64,000 nt of DNA from Nemertoderma westbladi (lineage: Eukaryota; Xenacoelomorpha; Nemertodermatida; Nemertodermatidae), in NCBI GenBank assembly GCA_032718475.1, contig JAUCBJ010008016.1, forward strand, positions 29,829-93,828. Direction: 5' to 3'. The notes beneath the pieces were generated by a model that was not told where the DNA came from, made no database searches, and saw only the letters and a list, made by a program, of their open reading frames with translations. Shown one piece after another: positions 20,413-30,511 of this stretch. How positions within the stretch are numbered: position 1 is the stretch's first letter; every line of letters begins with the position of its first letter. The position numbers were made by a program, and so were the translations under genes.

Positions 20413-22035
20413 ATCTGCTATCTGAGTTTATTAATATCAGTATGAGTTAATATTTAGGCAAGCGGGCGTCGCTGCCTACTAGTCTTTGCCCCCGGACAGT
20501 GGGTTTCTCAGCGCCGATGTACCGTGGTCGCGGTGTTTACGCCAACATGTAGCAACAGCACGACAACGATAACCGGCACAAGTCCCACCACTGTCCGTCC
20601 CAAAAGCTTGAATCCACTTGAGGTTATCTCGGTAGAGTTAGGGCTATTTTACAATTGCGATTAGCTACTGTAAACACACTTTAGTAGTAACATTCACCTA
20701 TAAACGCACAAATTCCATACAATCATTACTTATTGCACACATGCATGCCATTTGTCCGTTAGTCAGTGTCTTCCAGAATGTCACGTTATTACTATGTATC
20801 CTTGGATACTAATAGTGCGCTATGTATTCTCTTATGCTACGCAATGGGGCAAGCTTTTTATTGTTCCTTTAACTTGCTTCTAATTCTAGCGTGGGTGTTG
20901 CCATGGTGACATTATGGAAAACTAGCGGTAGAATTAGGGTAATTCTCATGCATACAGATCTGGGATGTTATTTAATAGTAATTCTTTAATTGTCAATATC
21001 CTCTTTATGCATGATTTTATAAATTTTATCGGCTATTGACTATATATTGGAGATTCTCGCACTCTAGTACACTCAATATGAATCTCCGCTCCCATGATCT
21101 ATTAATTACTGGAATTTTGGGAATGTTATAAATTGCACAAATGACAATTTATGAAATTCATTTGAATATGAATTTAAATTTATTCCCTCGAATTTTATTA
21201 TTTGATGTTAAATTGGCACAAATTTTATTCCAGAGCATATCTGGGGACTTAGGATCCTTAATTCTATAAAATCGTCCTTTTAAGAGTATCGGTAAGTGCT
21301 GCGATATCTTAATTGACTAGAAATTTTAAAGGATCGGAATTTTACAGATTTTAATAAATATTAAATTAATATTTTGGATGGGCACCGATTTATTCCAGAA
21401 CTTGTCTGGGGACGTTAACCACTGATTCTAGAATTTGTCTTTCAAGTATATCGGTGGGTGCCACGATATCTTAATCGACTAGAATTACAGATGGTCAAAA
21501 AGTTTAACAGATTTATTTGCGATTTACGCCACTGTTAGAGGGACATCACGCTACTATATGTATTATTTAATATAAGGTAGAAGAGCAATATCGCACGAAG
21601 CAATGTCAGTGTGAAGAGGCAAGTCGTTTCCAAGGTCTACCCAGAGCTTGGTTTAGCCGAGACACGAGGATCTGAACTTTGCATTCCTAATACTCTGCCT
21701 ACCAATAATACTTAAATATAGTAGTGGCTTTATTGTACTTTAAGAAGTACTGACATGTCATCTTACTATAGTCTCGCATTTATAATATAATACGGACAGT
21801 AAGGAAAGAGAAAAATAATTATTTCTCGCCGTCGCACTAAATATATATTATAAGTAATTACGTACGTAATAAACACTAATATATTGCACTAATCTACTAA
21901 ATAATCACTAAAATAACATTCTACTAAATAAAATTAAAGGAAATGATTATAATAAAATTACATAATAATACATACATAAATATAAAATAAAAACAAATAT
22001 AAAATGATATAGTCACACGCCCACTCCATATGTTA
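20413..22035 (-). other. Non-coding spacer of the element
   Basis: 1.6 kb between the truncated polyprotein stop and the env-position ORF. It contains an imperfect ~165-bp tandem duplication (see 21,222-21,488) and AT-rich sequence at 21,830-22,010, but no ORF of note. An intact relative would have RT, RNase H and integrase coding sequence upstream of this position. Confidence 0.5.
21222..21488. repeat. Imperfect ~165-bp direct duplication
   Basis: Segments from TTTATTCCAGAGCATATCTG (near 21,225) and TTTATTCCAGAACTTGTCTG (near 21,389) run in parallel through GGGGAC, a TATCGGT motif and CGATATCTTAAT-GACTAGAA. The divergence shows this duplication is older than the LTR insertion event. Confidence 0.7.
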
Positions 22036-24714
22036 TTATGTTATGGAGTCCCTAGATATTTGTCGGATTAGGGAAGTGGTCGTAGGAAGAGTATCTTGCC
22101 TTCCATAGTTTCCGGACAGTTTTTGGTCTCTTTCCAGTAAACATAAACGACCAGCTGGGTGATTGGGTTGTCGTGTTACTTTCTCCGCTCCCTTGGCCTG
22201 TCTAATCTCAGCCGAGTTAAGGTGGGGAGGCCATTCATCTTCTTCTTTACTTAGGGAGTCGGGTCCACCTAACCAGCCGGGAGTATCTATCCGTTCTTGA
22301 GGAGTCGCTCCTCTGGAAGCGATGTCGGCTAGATTAATCATCTCGGGGCGATGTCTCCATTGATCTTCATTGGAGTTAATATCGTCATTATCTGAGGAGT
22401 ATGGTGTTCCCTCAGTTAGTTCGTCCACTTCACTGCTCTCCACTTCCCAACCATTTATCTTGCATATTCTTTCTGGTGGTAGTCTCTCTTCGAGAGTTCT
22501 GCGGGAAGGGCCAGTAAAGTACCAACCTACTCTAGTTCTTACCGCATAGGTTTGTAGTGGCTGCGGTTGAGCAGGTCGTTTTTCCAATGTCTCGAGCGCC
22601 TCGTGCGCGTTTTGGCCGATAAGTATTTGCACTCCAGGATAATCCGTCTGGAATCGAGGTATTTTAAGTTGTTGGATGCTCTTGTCCTCGTTCCAGTTAT
22701 AAGGCTCTACTTGGGTATTAGCGAAGTTCTTTATAGCTACCATTTTTACTGACCTTATACTTTGTTCTCCTAATTTATCCTGTGGGGTGGACAACGCACC
22801 TACATAGTAATCTGCCGTTATGGTAGATTTCCAAACCTGTATAACTCCTGACATATTTAACTTAGTTCGGAATTTGGGTTGTCCAGCAAAGATGTCTTCG
22901 GCTAGTTCTTGATCGATGAATGTTCCTGTACTGCCGGAGTCAAGGAGGGCATTCACTATGTAACTTTTGTTAGGACCCTGAACTCTTACCTGCACTACAG
23001 GAAATTCTCTGATTCCTACGTTGGAAGTTGAAGGTTTCCAGGATGGTTGTCTGTCAAAGTTAGTTGGGGAGAACTCATTGTCGGTGTCCTTTTCGTAAGT
23101 AAGTGCTCGATACACTGCGGTATTTATTAGGTAACAGGATTCGTTGGCGTCGGAGAATTCGTCCGTATAGAATCCTTCCCACTCAGAACTTTGGTCAGTG
23201 TCGTTCACATCACTGAATTGGACATGTGATTTGGGCTCACTTACCTGACTCGGGCTGTTTCGTTCGAATTCACTTTGTAACAAGATGTGATGTTTCGCAC
23301 CGCACTTTGCACACTTTATGTCGGAGTAACAGGTTCGCCGCTGGTGTCCGCGTCTGAGGCAATTATAGCATAACCGCTTGTCCCACACAACTGTACGTCT
23401 GTCTACAAGGGATTTCTTTAGGAATTCCGCACACGCACTCAAACGGTGGGGCCCGTCGCACAGCGCACAGTTGGGTTTAATGTTACTCACCTTATTTTGG
23501 GTGACGTTATGCACTCTAGTTCTTTCTTCAGGCTTTCTTCCATGTACTCTGTTAGGAAACTGAAGAGGAGTCTTAGCAACCTGTTCTCTCCTGTCATGGG
23601 TTCGAGCTTTAGATTTACTTACGTCCTTTGAGGTCTTGTTAACATAGTAAAATTTCTCGGTGTCTTTCCCGCTGTCTTCTTCTTGAGAAGCTTGGCTTTC
23701 GCCGTCATCAGTATAACACACCGGTGTTACTCTTCTCCTAGAAACGGGTTTCTCACTTACCTTATTTTCCGGTGTTTTCTCTTTGGATTGCTTTAGGAGT
23801 TGTAATTTCACTTCGCCATCCAAGAATGACATGAGATCAGCCATGGTAGGGTCTCGTTGTTGTTGTTCCATCGTATATAACACCTTCTTGTCCCAGCGTG
23901 TACCTACTCCACCCTTGGGCAAAGTAGATGCTAAGGCTCCTACAACCATAGAATTCTGGTATTCATGAGACTTACCTAACCAATCTAGTTGTCTACAGAT
24001 CTCCTGAATCTCATCGGAAAACTCTATAATCCCGCTGCTAAGAAACTTTCGGGGGGCCATTAATTTCGCATATAAATACCTAGCTATGTTATTCCTATTA
24101 CCATACCTGATGTTTAGTGTATCCCAAACTTGTCTTAATCCATCTGGATGTCCAATAAATTTTAACGCCATTGACTTGGGAGGTCCTTCCAAGCACTCGA
24201 TGAGGAATCTAAGTTTCTCTCCGTTGGATAACACAGAGTTCTGTATGTTATCTTTATAATATTCATTAAAAGGTAACCATTTCATCTCATCTCCATTGAA
24301 CTTGACTATCTCTCCAACCTTTACCGCTTGACGGGCTTCGGTTCTAGCCATTTGACGCGTAAAACTTTCTTGGGCCATCGTGTTATTGAATATCGAGTTA
24401 TCGGTATATAAATTTCTCGGATTATTATCAGGTCTATTGGGAATGTCATTAACAACAGGCGTAAAATCACCCTTAATAGGGTTTGCTATAGGAGTTTCTA
24501 CTTCACTAGCATTATAGATGCGTGTAGGCTCCACACCTTGCGCATGTAATACTTCAGACCTAACAGGCTGACACACTGTTACAGGGGTTATTGGTATTCC
24601 CTTTTGTAGGTTGACTAATTTGTCGCATTCTAGTGCGATACTTTGCTGCACTTTTTGCAACTCTAACCTACTTTCCCTTACTGTTCCCTTGAGCTGCTGA
24701 ACAGTCTCTTCCAT
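22036..24714 (-). CDS. BEL/Pao Gag-protease polyprotein with in-frame loss of RT
   Basis: Open on the minus strand from the ATG at 24,714 (892 codons); a slightly longer frame opens at 24,741 without ATG. Seen: an N-terminal heptad-rich helix; a Gag capsid-like region (KFNGDEMKWLPFNEYY near residue 140, as in the DUF1759 family); CCHC/CxxC zinc motifs near residues 416, 449 and 470 (CALCDGPH, CYNCLRRGH, CAKCGAKHH); and a retropepsin with LLDSGSTGTF near residue 590, followed by a BEL-type TRVGWYFTGPS. At about residue 765-790 the sequence jumps straight to HRPEMINLADIASRGATP and WLGGP, which normally close the RNase H domain. The RT palm and most of RNase H (several hundred codons) are therefore missing, yet the frame is kept; integrase is also missing. 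It may supply particle proteins only (inference). Confidence 0.85.
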   Translation of the reverse strand: MEETVQQLKGTVRESRLELQKVQQSIALECDKLVNLQKGIPITPVTVCQPVRSEVLHAQGVEPTRIYNASEVETPIANPIKGDFTPVVNDIPNRPDNNPRNLYTDNSIFNNTMAQESFTRQMARTEARQAVKVGEIVKFNGDEMKWLPFNEYYKDNIQNSVLSNGEKLRFLIECLEGPPKSMALKFIGHPDGLRQVWDTLNIRYGNRNNIARYLYAKLMAPRKFLSSGIIEFSDEIQEICRQLDWLGKSHEYQNSMVVGALASTLPKGGVGTRWDKKVLYTMEQQQRDPTMADLMSFLDGEVKLQLLKQSKEKTPENKVSEKPVSRRRVTPVCYTDDGESQASQEEDSGKDTEKFYYVNKTSKDVSKSKARTHDRREQVAKTPLQFPNRVHGRKPEERTRVHNVTQNKVSNIKPNCALCDGPHRLSACAEFLKKSLVDRRTVVWDKRLCYNCLRRGHQRRTCYSDIKCAKCGAKHHILLQSEFERNSPSQVSEPKSHVQFSDVNDTDQSSEWEGFYTDEFSDANESCYLINTAVYRALTYEKDTDNEFSPTNFDRQPSWKPSTSNVGIREFPVVQVRVQGPNKSYIVNALLDSGSTGTFIDQELAEDIFAGQPKFRTKLNMSGVIQVWKSTITADYYVGALSTPQDKLGEQSIRSVKMVAIKNFANTQVEPYNWNEDKSIQQLKIPRFQTDYPGVQILIGQNAHEALETLEKRPAQPQPLQTYAVRTRVGWYFTGPSRRTLEERLPPERICKINGWEVESSEVDELTEGTPYSSDNDDINSNEDQWRHRPEMINLADIASRGATPQERIDTPGWLGGPDSLSKEEDEWPPHLNSAEIRQAKGAEKVTRQPNHPAGRLCLLERDQKLSGNYGRQDTLPTTTSLIRQISRDSIT

Positions 24715-24752
24715 TTCCCTGACCTGCTGAGAGGAGCACAAACAGTGTTCCC

Positions 24753-25169
24753 TCAGCTCATCTCCCGTCGTCCCTCAGCTACCCACTCAACCGCCGAAGC
24801 GGGAGTCGCCAACGTAGTAGCGGGCGAGCGAGAGACGACGGGCGATAAATTCTTGATACCTCGCTCGGCGTCCAGGACGGGTTCGGACTCGGGAACAGTC
24901 CTACTGGGCACAGGTAGTCTTCTGGTTTGTTTCTTCAAGTACTCTTGTTTCGCCTGAAGGTTTTCCAGCTCTAGTTGGATAGTCGCTTCAGACGTCTTCC
25001 GTTCTGCTTCTGCCACTGCCTCTGCCGCTTTTCTTTCTGCTTCTGTTGCTGCTACTTTTCTTTCCGCTTCTTTTCTGTCTTCTCTCCTTTCAAGACACTG
25101 TCCAAGTCGACGACTCATTCTAAAACCCTCTAAGAGACTATCTGACAATGTTTGTGTTGTGTCAGACAT
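24753..25169 (-). CDS. Small coiled-coil ORF at the 5' end of gag
   Basis: 138 codons from ATG at 25,169 to TGA at 24,753. The middle (about residues 25-80) is an Ala/Glu/Lys/Arg-rich heptad pattern predicting a long coiled coil; the last third is Pro/Ser-rich. The gag frame downstream is in the -1 register and opens within the last ~20 nt of this ORF. Either this is the N-terminus of Gag split by a small indel, or the two are joined by frameshifting. BEL/Pao elements usually have a single gag-pol ORF, so an indel is the simpler view. No classical slippery heptamer was seen in the overlap. Confidence 0.6.
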   Translation of the reverse strand: MSDTTQTLSDSLLEGFRMSRRLGQCLERREDRKEAERKVAATEAERKAAEAVAEAERKTSEATIQLELENLQAKQEYLKKQTRRLPVPSRTVPESEPVLDAERGIKNLSPVVSRSPATTLATPASAVEWVAEGRREMS

Positions 25170-27355
25170 TTCGCTTTATACAGTTGGATGCCTACTGCTA
25201 TATATACAGTTAAAGCAAGTCTAGTAATTCAGTATCACTGCTAGCCTAATAATTAATTACCGATACTGCTACTCAATGTAGCGTGATATATATATATAAT
25301 ATATTAGAATACCGGTATGCTTATAGTATATATAAGTATTATTACAGACTAGATTTGTCACAGAGTACCGGTATATAAATTTAGCACAAATATATATATA
25401 AATATATAATAGGCCTATCGTGGATACCAGTATACAGCTTACACTTATAATATATATAAAGTATAATTATGAACTAAAATTAATTACAGAGTACCGGTAT
25501 GATTTCAGCTCAAATTTATAGAAATAAATATAATAAGCCTATGGTAAGTACCGGTATGTCAATTATTTTTAGAATAATTGAATTCCTGAATATTTTAGGG
25601 TTACTTAGTTACTTTAACTTACTTTGTTACCGTTATTTAAGCAGTAGTCCAACTGATATTGAGACCTAGTTGTTGTATGGCAGGCCTACTATTTATAAAT
25701 CGTTTGAGTTGATTTATAATAGATATATACCCGTTTAAAAGGGGTTTTGTTAATATTTGAAATAAATGTTATTATTTCTGGGGGAGTCACTACACAGAAG
25801 CTGTGCGCTCTCCGTGAAGTGCTATTTATTGGACACTAAAACTGATAATTCTACTTCCTAAGTTACTTATCTACAAATTACTTACGATACGGGTGAGATT
25901 AAATCTCTAGTTAAACACAACAAAAATATTACGTACGAATTTTTAGGGTAATTTTACAGGAAGTCTACAAACCAGCCTAACAAAGGGTTAGATTTCTGGT
26001 TATTACAACGGACAGGGTACTACAGTATTTGAAATAATAAGTAGTAGTAAATATATTGTACTGTCCAGATAGGAAAATACCACCGCCTGACGACCTATAA
26101 CCGTATCGCTATAGGTACTACGTTATGTATCACGGATTGTTCCTACCCAGAAGCTAATAGAGCTAACGAATGTGCCTATCAACCACTTTACAACACAAAT
26201 ACACTGCCTACACTAATTACTTCGGAAAGCACTGTACACTAAACCCTAAATTAGGTACAAGTACCGGTATAACAAATAATCAGTAGTTAAATATACTTGA
26301 ACAGTTAAAAGAACCACGGCATCTGCTGGAGTGACCGAAGCACAAAATCTCCAGTCTTTACCTACGCCGAGCAGCCCTGATGTAGTACCGGGGTTAGTTT
26401 AACTATAACGGTATGTATAACAAGCACAATTACTGTAGGAATAAACTTGGGGACATGAATGTTGCGAATAATCGCATAAACTCTGAATAATAAATATTAC
26501 GCTACCCGTACAGAATACTCAAACAAATACAAACCAAACGCTGGCAGACTACTATTAAGCCTAAACAAACTACAGTATGTGCAGATTCTGAAACTGTTAG
26601 TTAGTATGCGTTCTAACACGGTAGTACGACTTACTCTTTAAGAGGGGATTGACCTTACCGCATATGGCTGCCCCAACTTACTAACGGCACTTTATCAGAC
26701 CAACTCTACACACGCAGCAATCCCTTCAGACCTAAAAATAGCTAGACAACAATCCAGCCTACAAATATTTGAGTAATAACTATTACGGTACCTGAACAGA
26801 CCACACAAACAAACACAGGCCAAAACACTGGCAGACTACGATCAAGCCTAAATAAACTACAGTATATGCAGACTCTGAAACTGTTAGTTAGTATGCGTTC
26901 TAACACGGTAGTACGACTTATTCTTTAAGAGGGGATTGACCTTACCGCATATGGCTGCCCCAACTTACTAACGGCACTTTATCAGACAAACTCTACACAC
27001 GCCGTAATCTCTCCAAACTCAACAACAGTCAGACAGCAGCTCAGCCTACAATTATCTGAATAATCTGAGCAGGGTCACACGCCTTCTGCTCAATATTAGC
27101 CTACTAGTAAATAAAACCGACAGAAATAAGTAGAATCTCAAATAAAAATCAGGGCGGCCGTTCCCTGATTAAGTACCAAGACCTACCGGTATACAACAAT
27201 CAAAATCGAATAATACTAATGTACTTGTACAGCAGTACCGGTACCGGTGATGACAGTTAGGCCTACTGACCTACAGAAGCACCGGTTCAGTTTTACCAGT
27301 CACTACGGTATTTTGCAACCTTATTGCCTACTGCAATAAGATTATAAACTGTTAC
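25170..27355 (-). other. Long 5' leader of the minus-strand element
   Basis: 2.2 kb between the 5' LTR and the first ORF, with no coding frame. It carries many copies of the palindrome-like TACCGGTA/ACCGGTAT (near 25,310, 25,366, 25,494, 25,550, 26,268, 27,184, 27,236) and a two-copy tandem repeat (26,480-27,060). No standard tRNA-complementary primer site was recognised next to the LTR at 27,355. Confidence 0.6.
26480..27060. repeat. Two-copy ~285-bp tandem repeat in the leader
   Basis: A block including CTGAAACTGTTAGTTAGTAT and GGGGATTGACCTTACCGCAT occurs at about 26,545-26,740 and 26,831-27,020 with few differences. It is similar in placement to leader repeats that vary in copy number among LTR elements. 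Confidence 0.8.
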
Positions 27356-28536
27356 TGTTCGCGCTTTTGAAGACCTTTAGCAGTTTAACCTGCCAAAATT
27401 TATATGTCTTTTAGTTAATTAACACACCTTTAGCATACGACAATATTTTATGCTAATAAACAAAACATTAGCCGAAGCCAGCCCATGCGCGATCATTCAC
27501 CCGATGGATCTACACCCGGGAGGCTGAATTCGGATGCTTAGATTTTATTATTGCAGTGTAAGGTTGCAGTGTAAGCCTACTGTATTATTCGATTGATCGC
27601 TAATATGTAATTTCTGACAGATATTATTAACTTTCGGGAAATATTAACAGTTCCTTTAGGACGTGGCGCTCTATCTATTTAAACAGAGCTAGGACTTATA
27701 CTAAACGCAACGATAAGGCTTATGATTAAAGTATAAGTCGCATTCTTTAGGAAATGCTTTGTTACCAGTCACATCACACTCACAATCATGCACACTATTC
27801 TGCCGACCGTCAGTATATTTGATCACACATAAAGAGAACAGCAATTGACTCAGGTAGTGTCTACTAAATAACATTAGATTCAATACACACCACATTGATA
27901 TAAATCGCAATTGTTATATATAGCCGGTCTCTCTAACCTGTAGTGTATCAAGAAATTGGGAAATTTGGGTGATTTATCAATATTCTCCAAATGACAATAT
28001 TTCATCAACAAATCGATACAATTAATAACTGACGGTAAATAGCAGTACAAACAATATGATTAGTGCAATTAAATTAAGTGAGGTAACACTGCCGGTAACA
28101 GTTATACTTTCTATAATCTAAGCAGTTTTACTAGAGTTGTTCCAAAAGCCGGTGTTATGGCGAAAATGGGAACACAACAACAGAAACATGTGACTACTGC
28201 TCTATATGAAGATACCAAAAACTCTTATTCCACGAAGCCCCGTTCAACACAGAGGATGAGCATAGAGATAGGAAATTCAGTTCAGTAGCGCTGGGATAGG
28301 TCGAAATCAACGCCCACGCAAATTCTATTGGCCGACACGGGCAGCAAGGCTAAGGCAACCTCTCTAAGCTAGTTGGCCGATTAAACTGAGCCCAGATATC
28401 TCCGTATAGCACATCAGCCAATAAGCTGGTAGCTTGCACTATTTTAGTTATAAATCCCTTTGAGAGTATTCTAGCGACTGGGGGGGAACTGGCCAGCAAA
28501 GGCAAACGTATCAGTTATCCCACAAAAGCTTTTACA
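27356..28536 (-). repeat. 5' LTR of the minus-strand BEL/Pao element
   Basis: Partner of 17,705-18,885, the same 1,181-bp length and apparently identical. As the upstream LTR it should carry the promoter driving minus-strand transcription. It lies downstream of, and in the same orientation as, the GPCR gene. Confidence 0.92.
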
Positions 28537-28541
28537 ATTTG
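28537..28541. other. Target-site duplication, right (ATTTG)
   Basis: Exact match to 17,700-17,704 across the element. Confidence 0.9.
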
Positions 28542-29057
28542 AGACATAAATGAGATCGGACCATATTTATATCATCTTGTACTCCATGATAATAAAAATG
28601 TGAAAAAATTATGTATATACAACGATATGATCTTCTGTAACATTATTTACACATAATTTAATAAATTTAATAAATGCCGCACTTTAATATCCAATGTTGA
28701 CCTTGATACTAAAAGTAACTCAATTTAAATAAAATTTTATGTGAGAATCCGTCATAATGCCACGGAGACAGAATTATTATTGAAAAAAACAGAAACATAT
28801 TAACCGAATATTATGCAGCTTTAAGAATAATTAATGAAATTCTCCGTCTACAATAAATGCCGAATAATTAAATTAGCAACATAAATTTCAGAAAAATAAC
28901 TATAGGAATTTATATAATATATATAAATCTTTCACTCAACAAATTATTAAACAATTTTAATTAATATGGCACCTTTATAGCTGGAAATGGGATAATTAAA
29001 TTCTGGAATAAATACAAGATTAAGCAAGCGAAAGTGAAGTAAATAGACTTGTGCGGT
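28542..29057 (-). other. Putative 3' UTR of the GPCR gene
   Basis: AT-rich sequence following the stop codon at 29,058-29,060. There is no ORF. No strong AATAAA was identified on the minus strand; ATTAAA-like signals occur near 28,660-28,672. The retrotransposon begins at its far end. Confidence 0.4.
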
Positions 29058-29668
29058 TCATTTATTATCAACAATAAAGCCATCGACGTACTTCCGAATC
29101 GGAGCTAATTTCCGACGCAATTCGCCTCCGACGCTATCCGATCTCATATAGTCAACCGGCGGTTTCTGCGAAGGTTTGGCTACTTCGTCTGCTGACTGCA
29201 CTGTTGGTTCAGTATGATCAGTAACAGGCGGTGTTGGTGAGTGTCGTGTATCTGATTGGTCTGAAGATATCCTCGGCGGTTGTCCGTTCTCTGATTGGTT
29301 ATCAGATACACTAGGTTGTGGTCCGTTCTCTGATTGGTTATCAGATACACTAGGTTGTGGTCCGTTCTCTGATTGGTTATCAGATACACTAGGTTGTGGT
29401 CCGTTCTCTGATTGGTTATCAGATACACTAGGTTGTGGTCCGTTCTCTGATTGGTTATCAGATACACTAGGTTGTGGTCCGTTCTCTGATTGGTTATCAG
29501 AGACTAGAGGCTTGTCATCCACATCTGATTGGTCGACAGATTGACTTGCTTGGTCCATTTCTCGGGATGGTTCAACGTTTTGTTTCTCAGTTTCTTTCAC
29601 TACCGGTTTCTCAGACACTGGAATAACTATGTTCTCGGGAATTTGTGATGGTGGTTGTTGCTCAGCAA
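29058..29668 (-). CDS. Adhesion GPCR, last coding exon (cytoplasmic tail with VNTR)
   Basis: The minus-strand acceptor CATTTTCAG lies at 29,669-29,677. The exon enters in the phase left by the previous exon (1 nt) and reads VAEQQPPSQIPENIV to a stop at 29,058: 203 codons. The tail is Ser/Gln/Asp/Pro-rich and probably disordered. It includes about six tandem copies of a 13-residue unit (SVSDNQSENGPQP). The extreme C-terminus (GELRRKLAPIRKYVDGFIV) is the only ordered-looking part. No known domain was recognised. The frame stays open ~46 codons upstream of the acceptor by chance; that stretch is intron, shown by the pyrimidine tract, the AG and phase agreement. Confidence 0.8.
29283..29500 (-). 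repeat. Coding 39-bp minisatellite (13-aa repeat)
   Basis: Five to six virtually identical 39-bp units inside the last exon encode SVSDNQSENGPQP. The unit is a multiple of three, so copy-number change keeps the frame. Units are nearly identical at the DNA level, indicating recent expansion. Confidence 0.9.
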
Positions 29669-29923
29669 CTGAAAATGACAAGAAAATACAAAAAACAATC
29701 TGTTTAGTGTACACAATAACGCAGACTGTATAAATGTTGTTTCTACCACAATATACATGTACAATGTTACAATGTATGTAAGTACAACTAACCAACCAAC
29801 CAAACAAACAAATAATAGTATCTTACACTAATTCCAGGGTCAATTTGTAGGGTTACTATTACTGTGTTCACCTAATATCGGTTCAGTAATCTTGGCCTAC
29901 ATACAGGTAGGCACGCGACATAC

Positions 29924-30067
29924 CGAATACAGAATCCTCTATATTTTCCACAACCCTATCCGAGTGATATCTCCGAGGTTCTTCAACTTTAATTGGCTCA
30001 ATGATTTCTATATCGATAACTTTATCGCCAGATTTCGAATGCTTTCGGTGGGCTCTTAGTAACTCAT
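29924..30067 (-). CDS. Adhesion GPCR, cytoplasmic tail exon
   Basis: 144 bp. The acceptor TTTTAG is at 30,068-30,073 and the donor GTATGT is at 29,918-29,923. It enters with 2 nt and leaves with 1 nt of a codon, matching both neighbouring exons. It encodes about 48 residues starting DELLRAHRKHSKSGDK, charged and without a membrane segment. It is assigned to the gene from splice signals, phase and position only. Confidence 0.75.
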
Positions 30068-30438
30068 CTAAAAGATTAATTGTGTTCTATGAATACAAAC
30101 ACGACATATAACGACGATAGAGTAGTTTTTTGAGTTTAGATGCGGGTTCTATTAGACAGTGTAACACCGTTTATTATTTCAGTGAAGTCCAAATAATGAT
30201 AATAATTTAGCGAAAATTATTCAAGATAAGTTAGTTTAAATAGAAAATGGCAGTTAAGCTGTGAGGAGGCCTACCATTAAGCCCGAACCCTAAATGCTCA
30301 GTTAGTCTTTAAATTTAGTATCAATGATTTACAATATATTTATAATTAAACTAAATGTTTCAAATCGCCAAAAACAATAGAAAAAACAATTCAGTTAATA
30401 AGACCTTACTGTAGTAATCCTACTGTAAAAGTTGCCAT

Positions 30439-30511
30439 GTTTGTTAGAGCGCCTGTCTTCCAATCGGAATGCCGTGGGTTCGAGCCCCAGATAAGGAACA
30501 GTTTCCTCCCT
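30439..30511 (+). other. tRNA-like sequence (SINE or pseudo-tRNA)
   Basis: TTGTTAGAGCGCC resembles the D-arm and box A, and GTGGGTTCGAGCCCC is a good box B / T-arm. A TCC triplet sits in the anticodon-loop position. The acceptor arms do not pair, so it is not called as a functional tRNA. Confidence 0.4.

Larger units (their letters stand above)
17705..28536 (-). mobile_element. Complete-ended, internally deleted BEL/Pao element
   Basis: 10,832 bp, minus strand. Two 1,181-bp LTRs with TG...CA ends bound it, flanked by a perfect 5-bp target duplication. Reading along the minus strand: LTR (28,536-27,356), a ~2.2-kb leader with internal repeats, a coiled-coil ORF (25,169-24,753), a gag-protease ORF ending in a remnant of RNase H (24,714-22,036), a spacer with an imperfect duplication, a broken Cys-rich ORF (20,412-18,972) and the 3' LTR (18,885-17,705). 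The reverse-transcriptase palm and integrase are absent, so the copy is non-autonomous. It inserted 516 bp downstream of the GPCR stop codon. Confidence 0.9.

Noticed and set aside
29669-29807. N-terminal extension of the last GPCR exon frame with a hydrophobic stretch resembling a signal peptide
   Set aside because: A clear pyrimidine tract and CAG acceptor at 29,669, with phase agreement to the upstream exon, make this intron; the hydrophobicity comes from the T-rich splice region.
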